Below, in pieces: positions 1 through 8,879 of a stretch of DNA of 64,000 bases. The stretch covers positions 1,178,001 through 1,242,000 of the forward strand of contig NZ_CP110629.1 in NCBI RefSeq assembly GCF_026153455.1, read 5' to 3'. The notes below the pieces were generated by a model. It did not search any database. It was not told the origin of the DNA and saw only the letters and a list, made by a program, of their open reading frames with translations. A program made the position numbers and the translations under genes. The first letter of the stretch is position 1, and each line of letters begins with the position of its first letter. Origin of the DNA: Marinimicrobium sp. C6131 (lineage in GTDB: Bacteria; Pseudomonadota; Gammaproteobacteria; Pseudomonadales; Cellvibrionaceae).

Positions 1-146
1 GCCCGGGACCATGTCGATCCCGCCTGAGCGGGGCTCGAACGAGTCTCGTTACAAACTGTTAACAGCCCTCTACAAAAGGTTACAGATTCAAGACAGGGGC
101 TTTGCTAAAGTGGCGGTATATAATGACTCACTCTAAGGAATCTTTC
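1..146. other. Leading intergenic stretch
   Basis: No gene is visible here. A TATAAT hexamer at 119-124 could be the -10 element for the cyclophilin gene starting at 147, but no convincing -35 box lies 16-18 bases upstream, so the promoter is only suggested. The upstream neighbour is outside the window. Confidence 0.3.
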
Positions 147-938
147 ATGCTTAAGCCACTTGTTGCCGCTGCTGCTCTGGCATCGACCGCTGCGCTCTCC
201 AGCTCACCCGCGCTGGCCACCATTGTTGAATTTGAAACGGTACTCGGTAACGTCCAGGTCAATCTTTACGATGAGACCACCCCGGAGACTGTCGACAACT
301 TCTTGTCCTATGTGGAATCGGGTGCTTACGACAATACGTTTTTTCATCGACTGGTCCCCGAGTTTATCCTTCAGGGCGGCGGTTTTCTGTATATCGAAGA
401 CAGCGGTGATGTAGAAAGCATTGAGACCGATGATCCGGTGGTCAATGAGCCCGAGTGGTCCAACCGCCAGGGCACCATTGCGATGGCCAAGTTGGGCAAT
501 GACCCGAACAGTGCAACCTCGCAGTGGTTCTTCAATCTGGAAAACAATCACGAAAACCTGGACGTACAGAACGGCGGTTTTACGGTCTTTGGGGAAGTGA
601 TCAGTGGTATGTCCGTCCTTGAAGACATTGCGGAACTGCCGCGGTTCAACCTGCAAGGTGCGTTCACCAATTTACCCCTGCGCAATTATGGGGAAGAGGA
701 ACTGGAAAACGATGTGGAGGTGGATTCCACCCACCTGGTGACGCTGCTGTCGGTACGGGTGATTGATGATGCGGAAAACTCGGCGGCGGATCTCGATCCG
801 GTTCCCAATACGCTGATCGATACAGTGGACGACAAAGACTCCGGTGGCAGTTCCGGTGGTGCCATGGGGTGGTTGATGCTTGTGTTTGGGTTAGTGGGCC
901 TGCGGAAAGCTTTGGGTGCGAAATCGCGTCGGCAGTGA
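147..938 (+). CDS. Exported cyclophilin-type peptidyl-prolyl isomerase with GlyGly-CTERM tail
   Basis: Catalyses cis-trans isomerisation of X-Pro bonds, probably in the periplasm or at the cell surface. Residues 1-24 form a signal peptide ending in PALA. The cyclophilin fold follows at about 25-190, with the FHRLVPEFILQGGG motif holding the catalytic Arg and Gln, and the SATSQWFFN strand. The last 30 residues read GGSSGG, a hydrophobic helix, then a basic KSRRQ end. This is the layout of the GlyGly-CTERM sorting signal processed by rhombosortase. The ATG at 147 is chosen because AAGGAA lies 7 bases before it and the signal peptide begins there; an ATG at 123 in the same frame has no ribosome site. 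No rhombosortase gene is in the window. Family assignment is secure; the surface location is inferred from the tail. Confidence 0.9.
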   Translation: MLKPLVAAAALASTAALSSSPALATIVEFETVLGNVQVNLYDETTPETVDNFLSYVESGAYDNTFFHRLVPEFILQGGGFLYIEDSGDVESIETDDPVVNEPEWSNRQGTIAMAKLGNDPNSATSQWFFNLENNHENLDVQNGGFTVFGEVISGMSVLEDIAELPRFNLQGAFTNLPLRNYGEEELENDVEVDSTHLVTLLSVRVIDDAENSAADLDPVPNTLIDTVDDKDSGGSSGGAMGWLMLVFGLVGLRKALGAKSRRQ

Positions 939-947
939 GTTGCATGC

Positions 948-980
948 TTGTCGGGTTACGCGCTGCGCGTAACCCGACAA
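948..980. terminator. Perfect 16-bp inverted repeat between convergent genes
   Basis: The left arm TTGTCGGGTTACGCGC (948-963) is the exact reverse complement of 965-980, with one base at the centre. It lies between the cyclophilin and Dabb genes, which converge, so it could end transcription from both sides. It lacks a long T run. The GTCGGGTTACGC / GCGTAACCCGAC pattern also resembles dispersed REP-like palindromes of proteobacteria. Confidence 0.6.
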
Positions 981-1004
981 TCGCGCAATCTCACGACCCG
1001 CGAC

Positions 1005-1451
1005 TTACACTTCGATCGAATCAAATACTGTGACCTTCCGCCACAGGTGCGAACAGTCCTCCACAAACTTCTGGTGGATCGGATGCACCTGGTAGGCGTT
1101 CTGTCCTTCAACGTCATCGAACAACAGCAACTCTGATACCTGGTAGCTGTTATCCACCACATCCCGTTTTTCCGTTGAGGCCGGCACGCCAATATGAATG
1201 CCGCGCACGGTCTCGATCTCTTTCAGTGTCTTCAATCCGGCGATCAACGCTTCCCGATCTTCCTCGGAGTCCGGGTTTTTCAACCAGAAAAAGACGCTGT
1301 GCGTGAGCTTGGGAACGGCCACCTGTGATGACTTTCCGTTTTGCTGGGCGGGCTCATTATGGTTGTGAGCCTGGGCACCGGGCAGCATGACGGCAGCGCC
1401 CAGAGCCGCTGCACCGGTGATGAATTGCCGACGATTGGGAAGGTCTGTCAT
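1005..1451 (-). CDS. Tat-exported Dabb (stress-responsive alpha/beta barrel) protein
   Basis: A 148-residue protein of unknown reaction. The N terminus carries a twin-arginine signal (NRRQFITGAAALGAAV, about residues 6-21) ending near GAQA, so the protein is probably exported folded. Residues about 48-148 match the Dabb ferredoxin-like barrel: LTHSVFFWLK at the first strand, then HIGVPA and a VHPIHQKFV helix. Dabb domains usually form small dimers; some are enzymes, most are uncharacterised. The ATG at 1451 overlaps the stop of the upstream ion-channel gene as ATGA, which implies translational coupling. Domain call is firm; substrate and partner are unknown. Confidence 0.82.
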   Translation of the reverse strand: MTDLPNRRQFITGAAALGAAVMLPGAQAHNHNEPAQQNGKSSQVAVPKLTHSVFFWLKNPDSEEDREALIAGLKTLKEIETVRGIHIGVPASTEKRDVVDNSYQVSELLLFDDVEGQNAYQVHPIHQKFVEDCSHLWRKVTVFDSIEV

Positions 1452-3433
1452 TGTTGTTGCACTCCTGTATGGATGGCTTTATGGATGCCAGTATCGGTCA
1501 GTATCACCAACTGGTCTTGGGGTGAAATCTCCAGCGCGGCATCCCGCGCTGGATTCAGTTGCAGATGACGCCCGTTACGCGCCTCATGATAGTAAACGCC
1601 GAGCGCTGTCTCGCCGCGCTCCCCGGCCAGGGTTTCCAGCTTCCAGAACGGCAATGATCCCTGAATACCGTAGTCGGTGGGGGAGCGGAAGAAAATCTCG
1701 GCGCCGCCTTCGGTAAACAGCTCATCGAACACCAGTCGCAGCTCCGGGCGCAACGCGACCTGCGCGAGCAGATGACTGAGAATCAGCGGGCTGATGATGG
1801 TTTCGCCGTGCTGGTGGCCCAGCAGAATCGCGTTGTCCGGGTCGCTCAGTTCCAAAAGCAAATGCGGCGGTGTACTGACATGTTTGAGGTGCTCTTCGAG
1901 AATACTCTGGCCCACGATGGCCCGCGCATCGGCCTCCTCACCACTGCCCAGACGATCACTGCTGGTGAGTATGATGCTGTCATACTGGGCCGGCTCGATA
2001 TCATAAAGCTCGCCTTCCTGCATGAAATCCGTCTCGATATGCCGGCACTGTGCCCGAACGTCTCCCAAATGATAGCGGGCGATGGATAGTTCGCGCTCGT
2101 CCGGCGGCACAACAGAAACAATATCGAGCTCAAACCGGTACTGCCGGTAACTGCCCAGCTCATGCACCAGAGCGGGCAGGCGATTATTCCAACCGAGAAT
2201 CAGCACTCTCTTTCGGGTAACGCGGTTCGCCGGTTTGTGCTTCTCACCCAGCGCCTTGCGCTCCACCGGATTGAGTCGGTAGCCGGACGCCTTCAACGGT
2301 TGGGTATCACGGAATTCCGGTGCAATGAAGACGACCTTATCCGAGGCCGCCACAACCGCATCGGACGGTGCGTTCAACTGCACGCGCCAGCCGTCCTGCT
2401 CACGGTGCAGCAGGCCACAGACCACCGCACGCGGGCAACGCATGGCAATGCTGGCCAGGGAATCGCCCGCGAAGTGCTCGCCACTGCGCACATAAAATTC
2501 ATTGCCACTCTGATCGGTCAATAATTCGTTGTAGACCTCGGACAGCCCCGGGTGAATCAGGTTCTGCGCCATGAGGCTGGCAATGGTCGCATCGCCGGGT
2601 ACTACTTGCAGTGGTCCCTCGTAGGCTCGCCGGGCGATGGGCAGTTTGCGCAGATCCTGAATCTCGGCCACGACAAACGGTCGGGGAACGCGCTCGGTGC
2701 GGGCCTGGGCATCCAGGGACATCAGCGCCTTGATGGTTTCCACATCCGAACTGACCAGACTGTTGAGCTCGTGGGAACCACTGGGAATGATGACCGCGGC
2801 CGCATTGAGACAGGCGGCGCGGTGCAGGGCATCGGGCTGCAGAGGACTGCCCGAGCGCAATACGATCTGTCGGGCCTTGCGACCGATCCCAGGCTCCGCA
2901 CGGAGTTCCTCGGCCTGCACGGCGGACATATCCTCCGCCAGCACCACCAGTTTGAGACGCGAGCTGTCCTGCCCGAGCAGGTGCTGGCGCATGGAGCCGG
3001 AAGCACTCAACAGTTCCCGGATGAGGGGCAGGGTGCGACTGTTCCAGCCAACGATCACGACGTGATTGCGGAAGGCCACCGGGGTAAGCCCACGCTCAAG
3101 GGCGGTCATACGCGCGATCAGCGACCGGGTGAGAATGGCCACCAGAGTACCCATGAACACCACATAGCCACTGACGGTCAACAGGGTCGACACGAAGCGT
3201 AACCAGGTGCCTTCGTCATCCCCGAGATACCCCGGATCCGTCAAGCGCAGAAACGCCCACCAGACGGCGTCACCGACGTCTTCTCCCTCACCGGCGGGAA
3301 AGGCCAGCAAGCCTCCGGTGATTGAAATGAGCGCGATAATGGCGCCAACCACCAGTAACTGAAACAGGGCGCCTTTGACGAATTGGCGCTCGACAAAAAA
3401 TTTGACCCGGTCTATAAAACGCAACGGCAGCAT
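1448..3433 (-). CDS. CASTOR/POLLUX-like ion channel with RCK/TrkA-N domains
   Basis: A 661-residue inner-membrane protein. Two hydrophobic segments (about residues 18-46 and 83-106) flank a pore-like loop containing WWAFLRLTDPGYLG. A long cytoplasmic part follows, with two Rossmann/RCK repeats that open with HVVIVGWNSRTLP (about 124) and RVLILGWNNRLPAL (near 395-400). This is the plan of the CASTOR/POLLUX/SYM8 family, nucleotide- or ion-gated cation channels; the bacterial members are thought to conduct K+ or Ca2+. The ATG at 3433 has AGGAG five bases upstream. It lies 30 bases downstream of an RND pump on the same strand and is coupled to the Dabb gene, so a four-gene operon is plausible. 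Ion selectivity is not readable from sequence. Confidence 0.85.
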   Translation of the reverse strand: MLPLRFIDRVKFFVERQFVKGALFQLLVVGAIIALISITGGLLAFPAGEGEDVGDAVWWAFLRLTDPGYLGDDEGTWLRFVSTLLTVSGYVVFMGTLVAILTRSLIARMTALERGLTPVAFRNHVVIVGWNSRTLPLIRELLSASGSMRQHLLGQDSSRLKLVVLAEDMSAVQAEELRAEPGIGRKARQIVLRSGSPLQPDALHRAACLNAAAVIIPSGSHELNSLVSSDVETIKALMSLDAQARTERVPRPFVVAEIQDLRKLPIARRAYEGPLQVVPGDATIASLMAQNLIHPGLSEVYNELLTDQSGNEFYVRSGEHFAGDSLASIAMRCPRAVVCGLLHREQDGWRVQLNAPSDAVVAASDKVVFIAPEFRDTQPLKASGYRLNPVERKALGEKHKPANRVTRKRVLILGWNNRLPALVHELGSYRQYRFELDIVSVVPPDERELSIARYHLGDVRAQCRHIETDFMQEGELYDIEPAQYDSIILTSSDRLGSGEEADARAIVGQSILEEHLKHVSTPPHLLLELSDPDNAILLGHQHGETIISPLILSHLLAQVALRPELRLVFDELFTEGGAEIFFRSPTDYGIQGSLPFWKLETLAGERGETALGVYYHEARNGRHLQLNPARDAALEISPQDQLVILTDTGIHKAIHTGVQQQ

Positions 3434-3463
3434 GGCAGCTCCTGTCCCGACGAGCTCAGTGCA

Positions 3464-6400
3464 TTAATGAGGGCTGCCAGTATACCGGTTTTTCCGCTCA
3501 GTCCAATTCAGAACCATTACCGTCAGCGAGGGCAACATGGTCAGCGTCACCAGAGTGGCGCCGATGATACCGGCCATGACAATGACCCCGACCCCCCGGT
3601 ACAGCTCGCTGCCGGCGCCCGGCAGAAACACCAGGGGCGCCAGGCCGACAATGGTGGTGATCGTGGAGATGGCGATGGGCCGAAGACGCGAGCTGACCGC
3701 TTCACGCACGGCATGCACCGAGTCCATGGCCTCCTCTTTGAGATTGCTGATGGCGCGGTGAACGATCAGGATCGGGTTATTGACCACCGTGCCCATCAGG
3801 ATCAGAAAGCCGAGCATGGAGATCATGTCGAAGGGCTGGCTGATGCCCCCGAGACCGAGCGCCGAGGTGACGCTGCCGACCAGGTTGAGCAAGGCGAGCC
3901 CGGCGATACCGCCGGCAATACCCAGAGGAATGGTGGTCATGATCAACAGCGGATAGCCCCAGTGGGTAAAGATGGCGACCATCAGCAGATAGACAATGAA
4001 CAGAGCGACCAGGTAGTTGCTGCTCAGGGACTCGCGTGTGGCGTCCAGTTGGTCGGCGGCCCCGGAGATGTTCAGGGTAACGCCGGTGGGCACCTGGCCA
4101 TTGTCCTGAAGGTAACCCACCACGTCTTCACGTACCCGCTCCACGCCAGTCTCGAGCGCCACCGAACGGGGCGGAATAATGTTCAGCGTCACGGTGCGAC
4201 GGCCGTCCAGACGGCGGATGCTACTGGTATCCACAGTTTCCATCATCCGGGCGAAGTCAGAGAGGGGCAGGGTACCGCGCTCGGGTATGTAGACGGCGAT
4301 ATCCTGGAGCGTGTCCAGATCCGCGCCGGGTCCCTGCTGGTTGTACAGGTAGATATCGATTTTATCATCGGCGAGAAAGAACTCGTTCACAAACGCGCCG
4401 TCCGTCAGCGCTGAAACGGAGAAACCGATGTCCTCGGTATTCAGGCCGAGTTCCGCCGCCCGATCCCAGTCGGGGCGGATTTCCAGCAGGGGTTGGGCCA
4501 GCGACAGACTGGAGGGCCGGGTCTGGATGCTCGGGTTGTCAAACACCGTTTCAGCGCGGGCGTAAGCGGCCTGCGCCACCTGAAACAGACTGGCGAGATC
4601 CGGCCCGGAGATGTCCAGATTCACGCTGCGCGTGCCGCCGTCGTTGCTGCTGATGATGGAGCCGCGAGCGGCGAATGCCCGCATTCCCGGGTAGGTTTCG
4701 TACTGCTTCACCAGAGCGGCCATCAGGTCCTCGATCTGCCCCGGGTCTTTGGATTCGGTGATGATACGCAGGTTCTGGGGCGAAATGCCGAGGTTGATGT
4801 ACTTCATGGCAGGCACCTCGGTTTCCCCGCGCTCGTAGGCCTCCGGCTCATCGTCCACGTAGGGCATGAAGTATTCCTGGAGTTCCATGCCAATGGCCTC
4901 CATGGTCTCGAGGTTATAGCCCGGCGGGGCATTCATGGAGGCGAAGGTTTTCGGCTCCTCGCCCTCGGGCAGGTATTCCGCCGGCGGGGTCAGGAACAAC
5001 ACGATGGCGCCACTGATCACGACGGTGATCACAATGGCGCTAATGCGACGCCTGGGCGTTTCGATCAGCCAGTGAATCTGCCGGGTAATCCGCTGCTGCA
5101 GTGGATGTTCGTCCTCGCCACCAGACGCGCCCTCAAATTTCAGTCGGGCGCTCGCCGTCGGAATGACGGTGATTGCCACCAGCATGGACACCAGAATCGA
5201 GGCGGAAATGGCAATGGCGATGTCCGAGTACAGTTGTCCGGCCTCTTCGGCGATGAAAACCACCGGCAGAAAAACCATCACGGTGGTGAGGGTGGACGCC
5301 AGCACCGCGGGCCAGACTTTCTGCACACCGGAGACGGCGGCCTGCAGTTTTTTCAATCCTTTGCGACGCTCCAGCTCGATGCTTTCGAGCACCACGATAC
5401 TGTTGTCGAGGGTCATGCCGATGGCGAAGGCAACGCCGGCGAGCGAGATGACATTGATGGTCCGGCCGGCAATCAGCAACCCGAGAAACGCGGCGATCGT
5501 ACAGATGGGAATACCCACAACCCCCAGGGCGGTGGCACGGAACGAGCGCATGAAGGCGTACATGATGCCAGTGGCCAGCAGGGCGCCGAGAATCAGGTTT
5601 TTCCAGACGTTGAACACCGACGCCTGCACATACACCACATCGTCAGCGGTCAGCGCTAGTTCCATACCCTCGGGGTTGAGCAGGTCCCGGTTGATCCGCT
5701 CCACCTCGGCCATCATGGCCTCCTTGATGGCGATCACATTGGAGCCGCTTTCCCGTCGCACGGACAGGCTGATGACGGGACGGGTGTTGACGTAGGAGGT
5801 CTGGCGGATCTTGAAATGATCGAGGCTGACCTCAGCCACATCCGAGAGGCGGGTAATGCTGTCTCCCCGGCGTTCGAGAATCAGATTTTCCAGGTCCTCA
5901 AGGTCCTCGAAACGGCCCATGGTGCGCAGCAGATAACGCCGCTTGCCGCTTTCCACTTCGCCGCCGGACAGGTCCCGATTGCGCTCGCGAATGGCGTCAC
6001 GCACCTGGGTCAGAGTGATCTCCCGCTCCGCGAGACGCTCGGGGTTCAGGTGAATCTGAATCTGGCGCTCGGCGCCGCCACCGACATTGACCTCTGAAAC
6101 ACCGGGTACGCCGGACATGCGCGGCCTGACGTTGTCTTCAATGAAATCGCGCATCATGTCCATATCCAGTTCCCGAGGGTTACCCTCCAGCGGGGAGATA
6201 CGGAAATACATGAAGGCGTTGGCGGAAAATGAGGTGGCGTAGACGCTGGGTTCGTCCACATTTTCCGGATAGGAGGGGACCTGGGTCAGGGCGTTGTTGA
6301 CACGGATCAGGGTCTCGTTGATATCCACCCCGAATGGAAACTCCAGCTCGATCTGCGCCGAACCGAAATCCGCGGTGCTCTGCATTTCCACCAGGTAGGG

Positions 6401-6616
6401 GATGTTGCGCAGATACTCCTCCTGCTCAATGAGGATTTCTTTTTCCACGTCCTGGGGCGTGGCGCCGGGCCAACTGGTGCGAATGGAAATGGTGCGAACT
6501 TCCAGGTCCGGAATCATCTGTACCGGAATGCGCAGCGCCGCCAACACACCCAAAACGCAGATGATCAGAACGGTGACGGTAACCAGAATGCCGTGGCGGA
6601 CAACCCAGTGAAACAT
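3464..6616 (-). CDS. RND-family efflux pump, inner-membrane permease (AcrB/HAE-like)
   Basis: A proton-driven exporter of 1050 residues, normal for AcrB-type trimers. It begins with a short cytoplasmic stretch and TM1 (HGILVTVTVLIICVLGVLAALR). The large periplasmic loop 1 and the TM2-6 block (about 335-490) contain AIGMTLDNSIVVLE, where the Asp lies in the proton-relay region. A second periplasmic loop and TM8-12 then follow. The adaptor gene upstream ends in TGATG, so its stop overlaps this start and the two are translationally coupled. No outer-membrane partner is encoded nearby, so a TolC-like protein elsewhere is probably used. Substrate is unknown; the sequence is closer to the drug/lipid (HAE) type than to the metal (HME) type, as the DFG...DGA...EN metal signature is absent. 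Confidence 0.9.
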   Translation of the reverse strand: MFHWVVRHGILVTVTVLIICVLGVLAALRIPVQMIPDLEVRTISIRTSWPGATPQDVEKEILIEQEEYLRNIPYLVEMQSTADFGSAQIELEFPFGVDINETLIRVNNALTQVPSYPENVDEPSVYATSFSANAFMYFRISPLEGNPRELDMDMMRDFIEDNVRPRMSGVPGVSEVNVGGGAERQIQIHLNPERLAEREITLTQVRDAIRERNRDLSGGEVESGKRRYLLRTMGRFEDLEDLENLILERRGDSITRLSDVAEVSLDHFKIRQTSYVNTRPVISLSVRRESGSNVIAIKEAMMAEVERINRDLLNPEGMELALTADDVVYVQASVFNVWKNLILGALLATGIMYAFMRSFRATALGVVGIPICTIAAFLGLLIAGRTINVISLAGVAFAIGMTLDNSIVVLESIELERRKGLKKLQAAVSGVQKVWPAVLASTLTTVMVFLPVVFIAEEAGQLYSDIAIAISASILVSMLVAITVIPTASARLKFEGASGGEDEHPLQQRITRQIHWLIETPRRRISAIVITVVISGAIVLFLTPPAEYLPEGEEPKTFASMNAPPGYNLETMEAIGMELQEYFMPYVDDEPEAYERGETEVPAMKYINLGISPQNLRIITESKDPGQIEDLMAALVKQYETYPGMRAFAARGSIISSNDGGTRSVNLDISGPDLASLFQVAQAAYARAETVFDNPSIQTRPSSLSLAQPLLEIRPDWDRAAELGLNTEDIGFSVSALTDGAFVNEFFLADDKIDIYLYNQQGPGADLDTLQDIAVYIPERGTLPLSDFARMMETVDTSSIRRLDGRRTVTLNIIPPRSVALETGVERVREDVVGYLQDNGQVPTGVTLNISGAADQLDATRESLSSNYLVALFIVYLLMVAIFTHWGYPLLIMTTIPLGIAGGIAGLALLNLVGSVTSALGLGGISQPFDMISMLGFLILMGTVVNNPILIVHRAISNLKEEAMDSVHAVREAVSSRLRPIAISTITTIVGLAPLVFLPGAGSELYRGVGVIVMAGIIGATLVTLTMLPSLTVMVLNWTERKNRYTGSPH

Positions 6617-7728
6617 CAGCGGTCACCTCCCTTGCCGGTTTCCGCCCCGTCGACAATACGCTCGGGCAGAACGTCCTGCCCCTCCTGCAGGGCTTCGTTG
6701 CCCAACGTCACCACCACATCACCGGACGACAGGCCGGAGCGGATTTCCACCCGACCCGAGGCGCTGATGCCCGGCGTGACCTGCTGCTCGCGGACGCTGC
6801 TGACCTGGCCCTGTTCCGCCTCGGTTACGACCCAGACACTGACCCGACCATCCGGATAGCGGATCAGGGCGTCACGGGGCACCGAGAGACCGGTTCGCTC
6901 GGTATTCAACTCCAGAAGTCCGGAGGTGGACAGACCGGGAATCAGTGGCGGGGCGTCGTCGGGTGGGGTCACGCGCAACAGAAAGGTCCGTGCACCCGTC
7001 TCGCTGAGGGGGACTTTACGATGAACCCGGCCGGTGACTTCAGTGTCAGGGTAAGCGTCAAAACGCAGTGCCAGACTGGACTGCTCGCTGACGCTCGGAA
7101 AATAACGCTGGGGCACCTGGAAGTGAACCCGCAGTGGGGCGCTGGCGACCAGCTCCATCAACGGATTCCCCGGGGACACCCATTCGCCCAGATCCACCTG
7201 ACGGGAACTGACCACACCGTCGAACGGGGCTCTGACCTGGTGTCGCTCCAACTCCGCCTCCAGTCGGCGCAACCGGGCCTGGGCGGCGTCCCGGTTGGCC
7301 CGGCTGACCCGCTCTTCGGCTTCCAGGCGCCGAATGTCACTGGCGGCGATGGCACCATCGCGCAGCGACCGGGCTTCATTGAGCTGACGTTCACTGTCCT
7401 CCCACTGTGCTTGGGCGCTGGCCAGGTCCGCCGCCGCCTGGTCCCGATCTATACGGACCAGCTCGGGATCCAGTTCCAGCAGGAGGTCGCCGGCGTTGAC
7501 CCGGTCCCCGGTATCAACCGCCAGGCGAGACACCAGCCCGGCCACCTGGGGCGAAAGCAGCGATCGCTGCTCCGCCGTGACCGAGCCGGTCAATGGAACC
7601 GTCTCGATGACCGGCCTCTCCGCCACCCGAACGGCCTCGACTCTGGGGGGCTCCTGCGCCGTGGCCCAGGAGGCGGCCAGCAGGAGCAAAAGGCTGTACA
7701 GTGGGCGAGGGATGGCAATCATCTTCAT
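6616..7728 (-). CDS. RND efflux periplasmic adaptor (membrane fusion protein)
   Basis: Links the RND permease to an outer-membrane channel. It has 370 residues with a signal peptide (residues about 1-24, ending ATAQ). A lipoyl/barrel-sandwich half follows (SPQVAGLVSRLAVDTGDRV), then an alpha-helical hairpin rich in Ala, Glu and Arg (about 90-160). The second lipoyl half reads VRAPFDGVVSSRQVDLGEWV, and beta-barrel domains run to the C terminus. The AcrA/HlyD layout is complete. It is the first gene of the leftward pump operon and overlaps the permease start by one base. No regulator gene is adjacent. Confidence 0.9.
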   Translation of the reverse strand: MKMIAIPRPLYSLLLLLAASWATAQEPPRVEAVRVAERPVIETVPLTGSVTAEQRSLLSPQVAGLVSRLAVDTGDRVNAGDLLLELDPELVRIDRDQAAADLASAQAQWEDSERQLNEARSLRDGAIAASDIRRLEAEERVSRANRDAAQARLRRLEAELERHQVRAPFDGVVSSRQVDLGEWVSPGNPLMELVASAPLRVHFQVPQRYFPSVSEQSSLALRFDAYPDTEVTGRVHRKVPLSETGARTFLLRVTPPDDAPPLIPGLSTSGLLELNTERTGLSVPRDALIRYPDGRVSVWVVTEAEQGQVSSVREQQVTPGISASGRVEIRSGLSSGDVVVTLGNEALQEGQDVLPERIVDGAETGKGGDR

Positions 7729-7943
7729 ACCGGTTTATCTCCTGGGTTCCTTCAACACGCTTCAGCATACCGCCTGAGGCAAAAGGCGCAAATCTCCACT
7801 GCGTTAAGATTTGTCTTCAATCTCACCCGGGGCAGGGCGTTTTGATCTGCTTTATGCTAGGGTATGCTTCCCGGTGAGGGCGTGAGGCCGCCATCGAGGC
7901 TGGCCCGCCCGCACCCTGGTAACAGAACTACGGAATACGCAGT

Positions 7944-8312
7944 ATGAACGATCAGTACGACCGCCGGAATGCCGCCTGGCGCGCCGCCCAGCAGTGGCGG
8001 GAGAAGGCCCGGTCCAGCTCGCGGTGGCGTGGCCCGAAGCTGTTTCTCGCCTGGGTGGTTTTTGGCCTTCTGATGCTTATTGGCCTGGTCATTGCCCTGG
8101 TGTTTTTGCTGGTCGGCTGGCTGGCCATGCCACTGTTGCGGCGTCGCTTCCGCAAACGCACCGAGCAGATGCGTGCCCAGGCGGAGCAGGCGGCCCGGCG
8201 GGCCAGCGGGCAAGGTCCCGGCTCAGGCTCCGGCAACCGGGGCAATGTAATCGAAGGCGACTACTCCGTTGATAAACCGTCTTCCGAGACCGATCGTCGT
8301 GGCCGTTCATAA
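7944..8312 (+). CDS. Small basic single- or two-helix membrane protein, unknown function
   Basis: A 122-residue protein that I do not recognise. A basic, Arg/Trp/Gln-rich N terminus (residues 1-32) precedes one long hydrophobic stretch (about 33-63, FLAWVVFGLLMLIGLVIALV and on) that could form one or two helices. A very basic patch, RRRFRKR, follows, and then an Ala/Gly/Ser-rich tail. The charge pattern suggests a cytoplasmic C terminus. The 3' end overlaps the next gene by 44 bases in another frame, which suggests that both are expressed together. Confidence 0.65.
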   Translation: MNDQYDRRNAAWRAAQQWREKARSSSRWRGPKLFLAWVVFGLLMLIGLVIALVFLLVGWLAMPLLRRRFRKRTEQMRAQAEQAARRASGQGPGSGSGNRGNVIEGDYSVDKPSSETDRRGRS

Positions 8313-8853
8313 CACCAAAGGGCTGATTGTCGCCGTACTACTCAGCGTTCTGTCCGGCTGCGCAATGTTCCAGCCGGATATCAGCCGCAGCGCCTGGCCC
8401 GAGAACATACCGCCCCGTTCCGAGTTTGAGGCGTTGTACGCGGCGGACCAACGCAATCAGGCGGTTCAGTCCGAAGAAGAATACCTGACCTGGATCACCC
8501 GTTTTTATCAGGGGTGGAAGCTGTATCCGCAGGGGTGGAACGATCTGGTGCCCGAGATTCTGGCCGGAGTGGCCGACCCCGATGAACGGGCCGAGCTTGC
8601 ACGGGAGTTCTACGATGCCGGACGATTTATTGCCAGCGAGTGGGCCAAGGATGCGGATACCCGGAAAGTACGCACCCGCCAGCTCTCCATCTGGGGCAAT
8701 GCAATGCGCGAAGCGGTAGCACGGGATGAAATTCGTGTAATGGTCGAGCAGATCGCGCAGGACGTCGACCGCCTCAAGGCCCAGCGCCTGACTTACTCCG
8801 ATATCACGCCGGGGCGCTATTACGCGGAAGACGAAGACGACGTGTTCCGCTGA
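8269..8853 (+). CDS. Predicted lipoprotein, unknown function
   Basis: A protein of about 194 residues with a hydrophobic segment ending in the lipobox LSGC (about residues 28-31), so probably anchored by a lipidated cysteine. The mature part is acidic and helical, with SEEEYLTWITRFYQGWKLYPQGW; no enzymatic motif is visible. The start used is TTG at 8269; a GTG at 8299 would give a more usual-length lipoprotein signal (about 21 residues). Overlap with the upstream membrane-protein gene suggests co-expression. The reading frame is convincing; the start and function are not settled. Confidence 0.7.
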   Translation: MINRLPRPIVVAVHNTKGLIVAVLLSVLSGCAMFQPDISRSAWPENIPPRSEFEALYAADQRNQAVQSEEEYLTWITRFYQGWKLYPQGWNDLVPEILAGVADPDERAELAREFYDAGRFIASEWAKDADTRKVRTRQLSIWGNAMREAVARDEIRVMVEQIAQDVDRLKAQRLTYSDITPGRYYAEDEDDVFR

Positions 8854-8879
8854 GCATCACTGTCATGCCACCGGGTTCA

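Noticed and set aside
119..124. TATAAT as a full promoter for the cyclophilin gene
   Set aside because: The -10 match is exact, but no -35 box stands at a proper distance, so it is not claimed as a confident promoter.
3383..4414. 343-residue frame on the plus strand
   Set aside because: It lies antisense within the RND pump gene, is rich in His/Gln/Asp/Gly from the mirrored codons, has no family motif and no good start site.
4493..5659. 388-residue frame on the plus strand
   Set aside because: Antisense shadow of the same pump; low-complexity composition and no recognisable domain.
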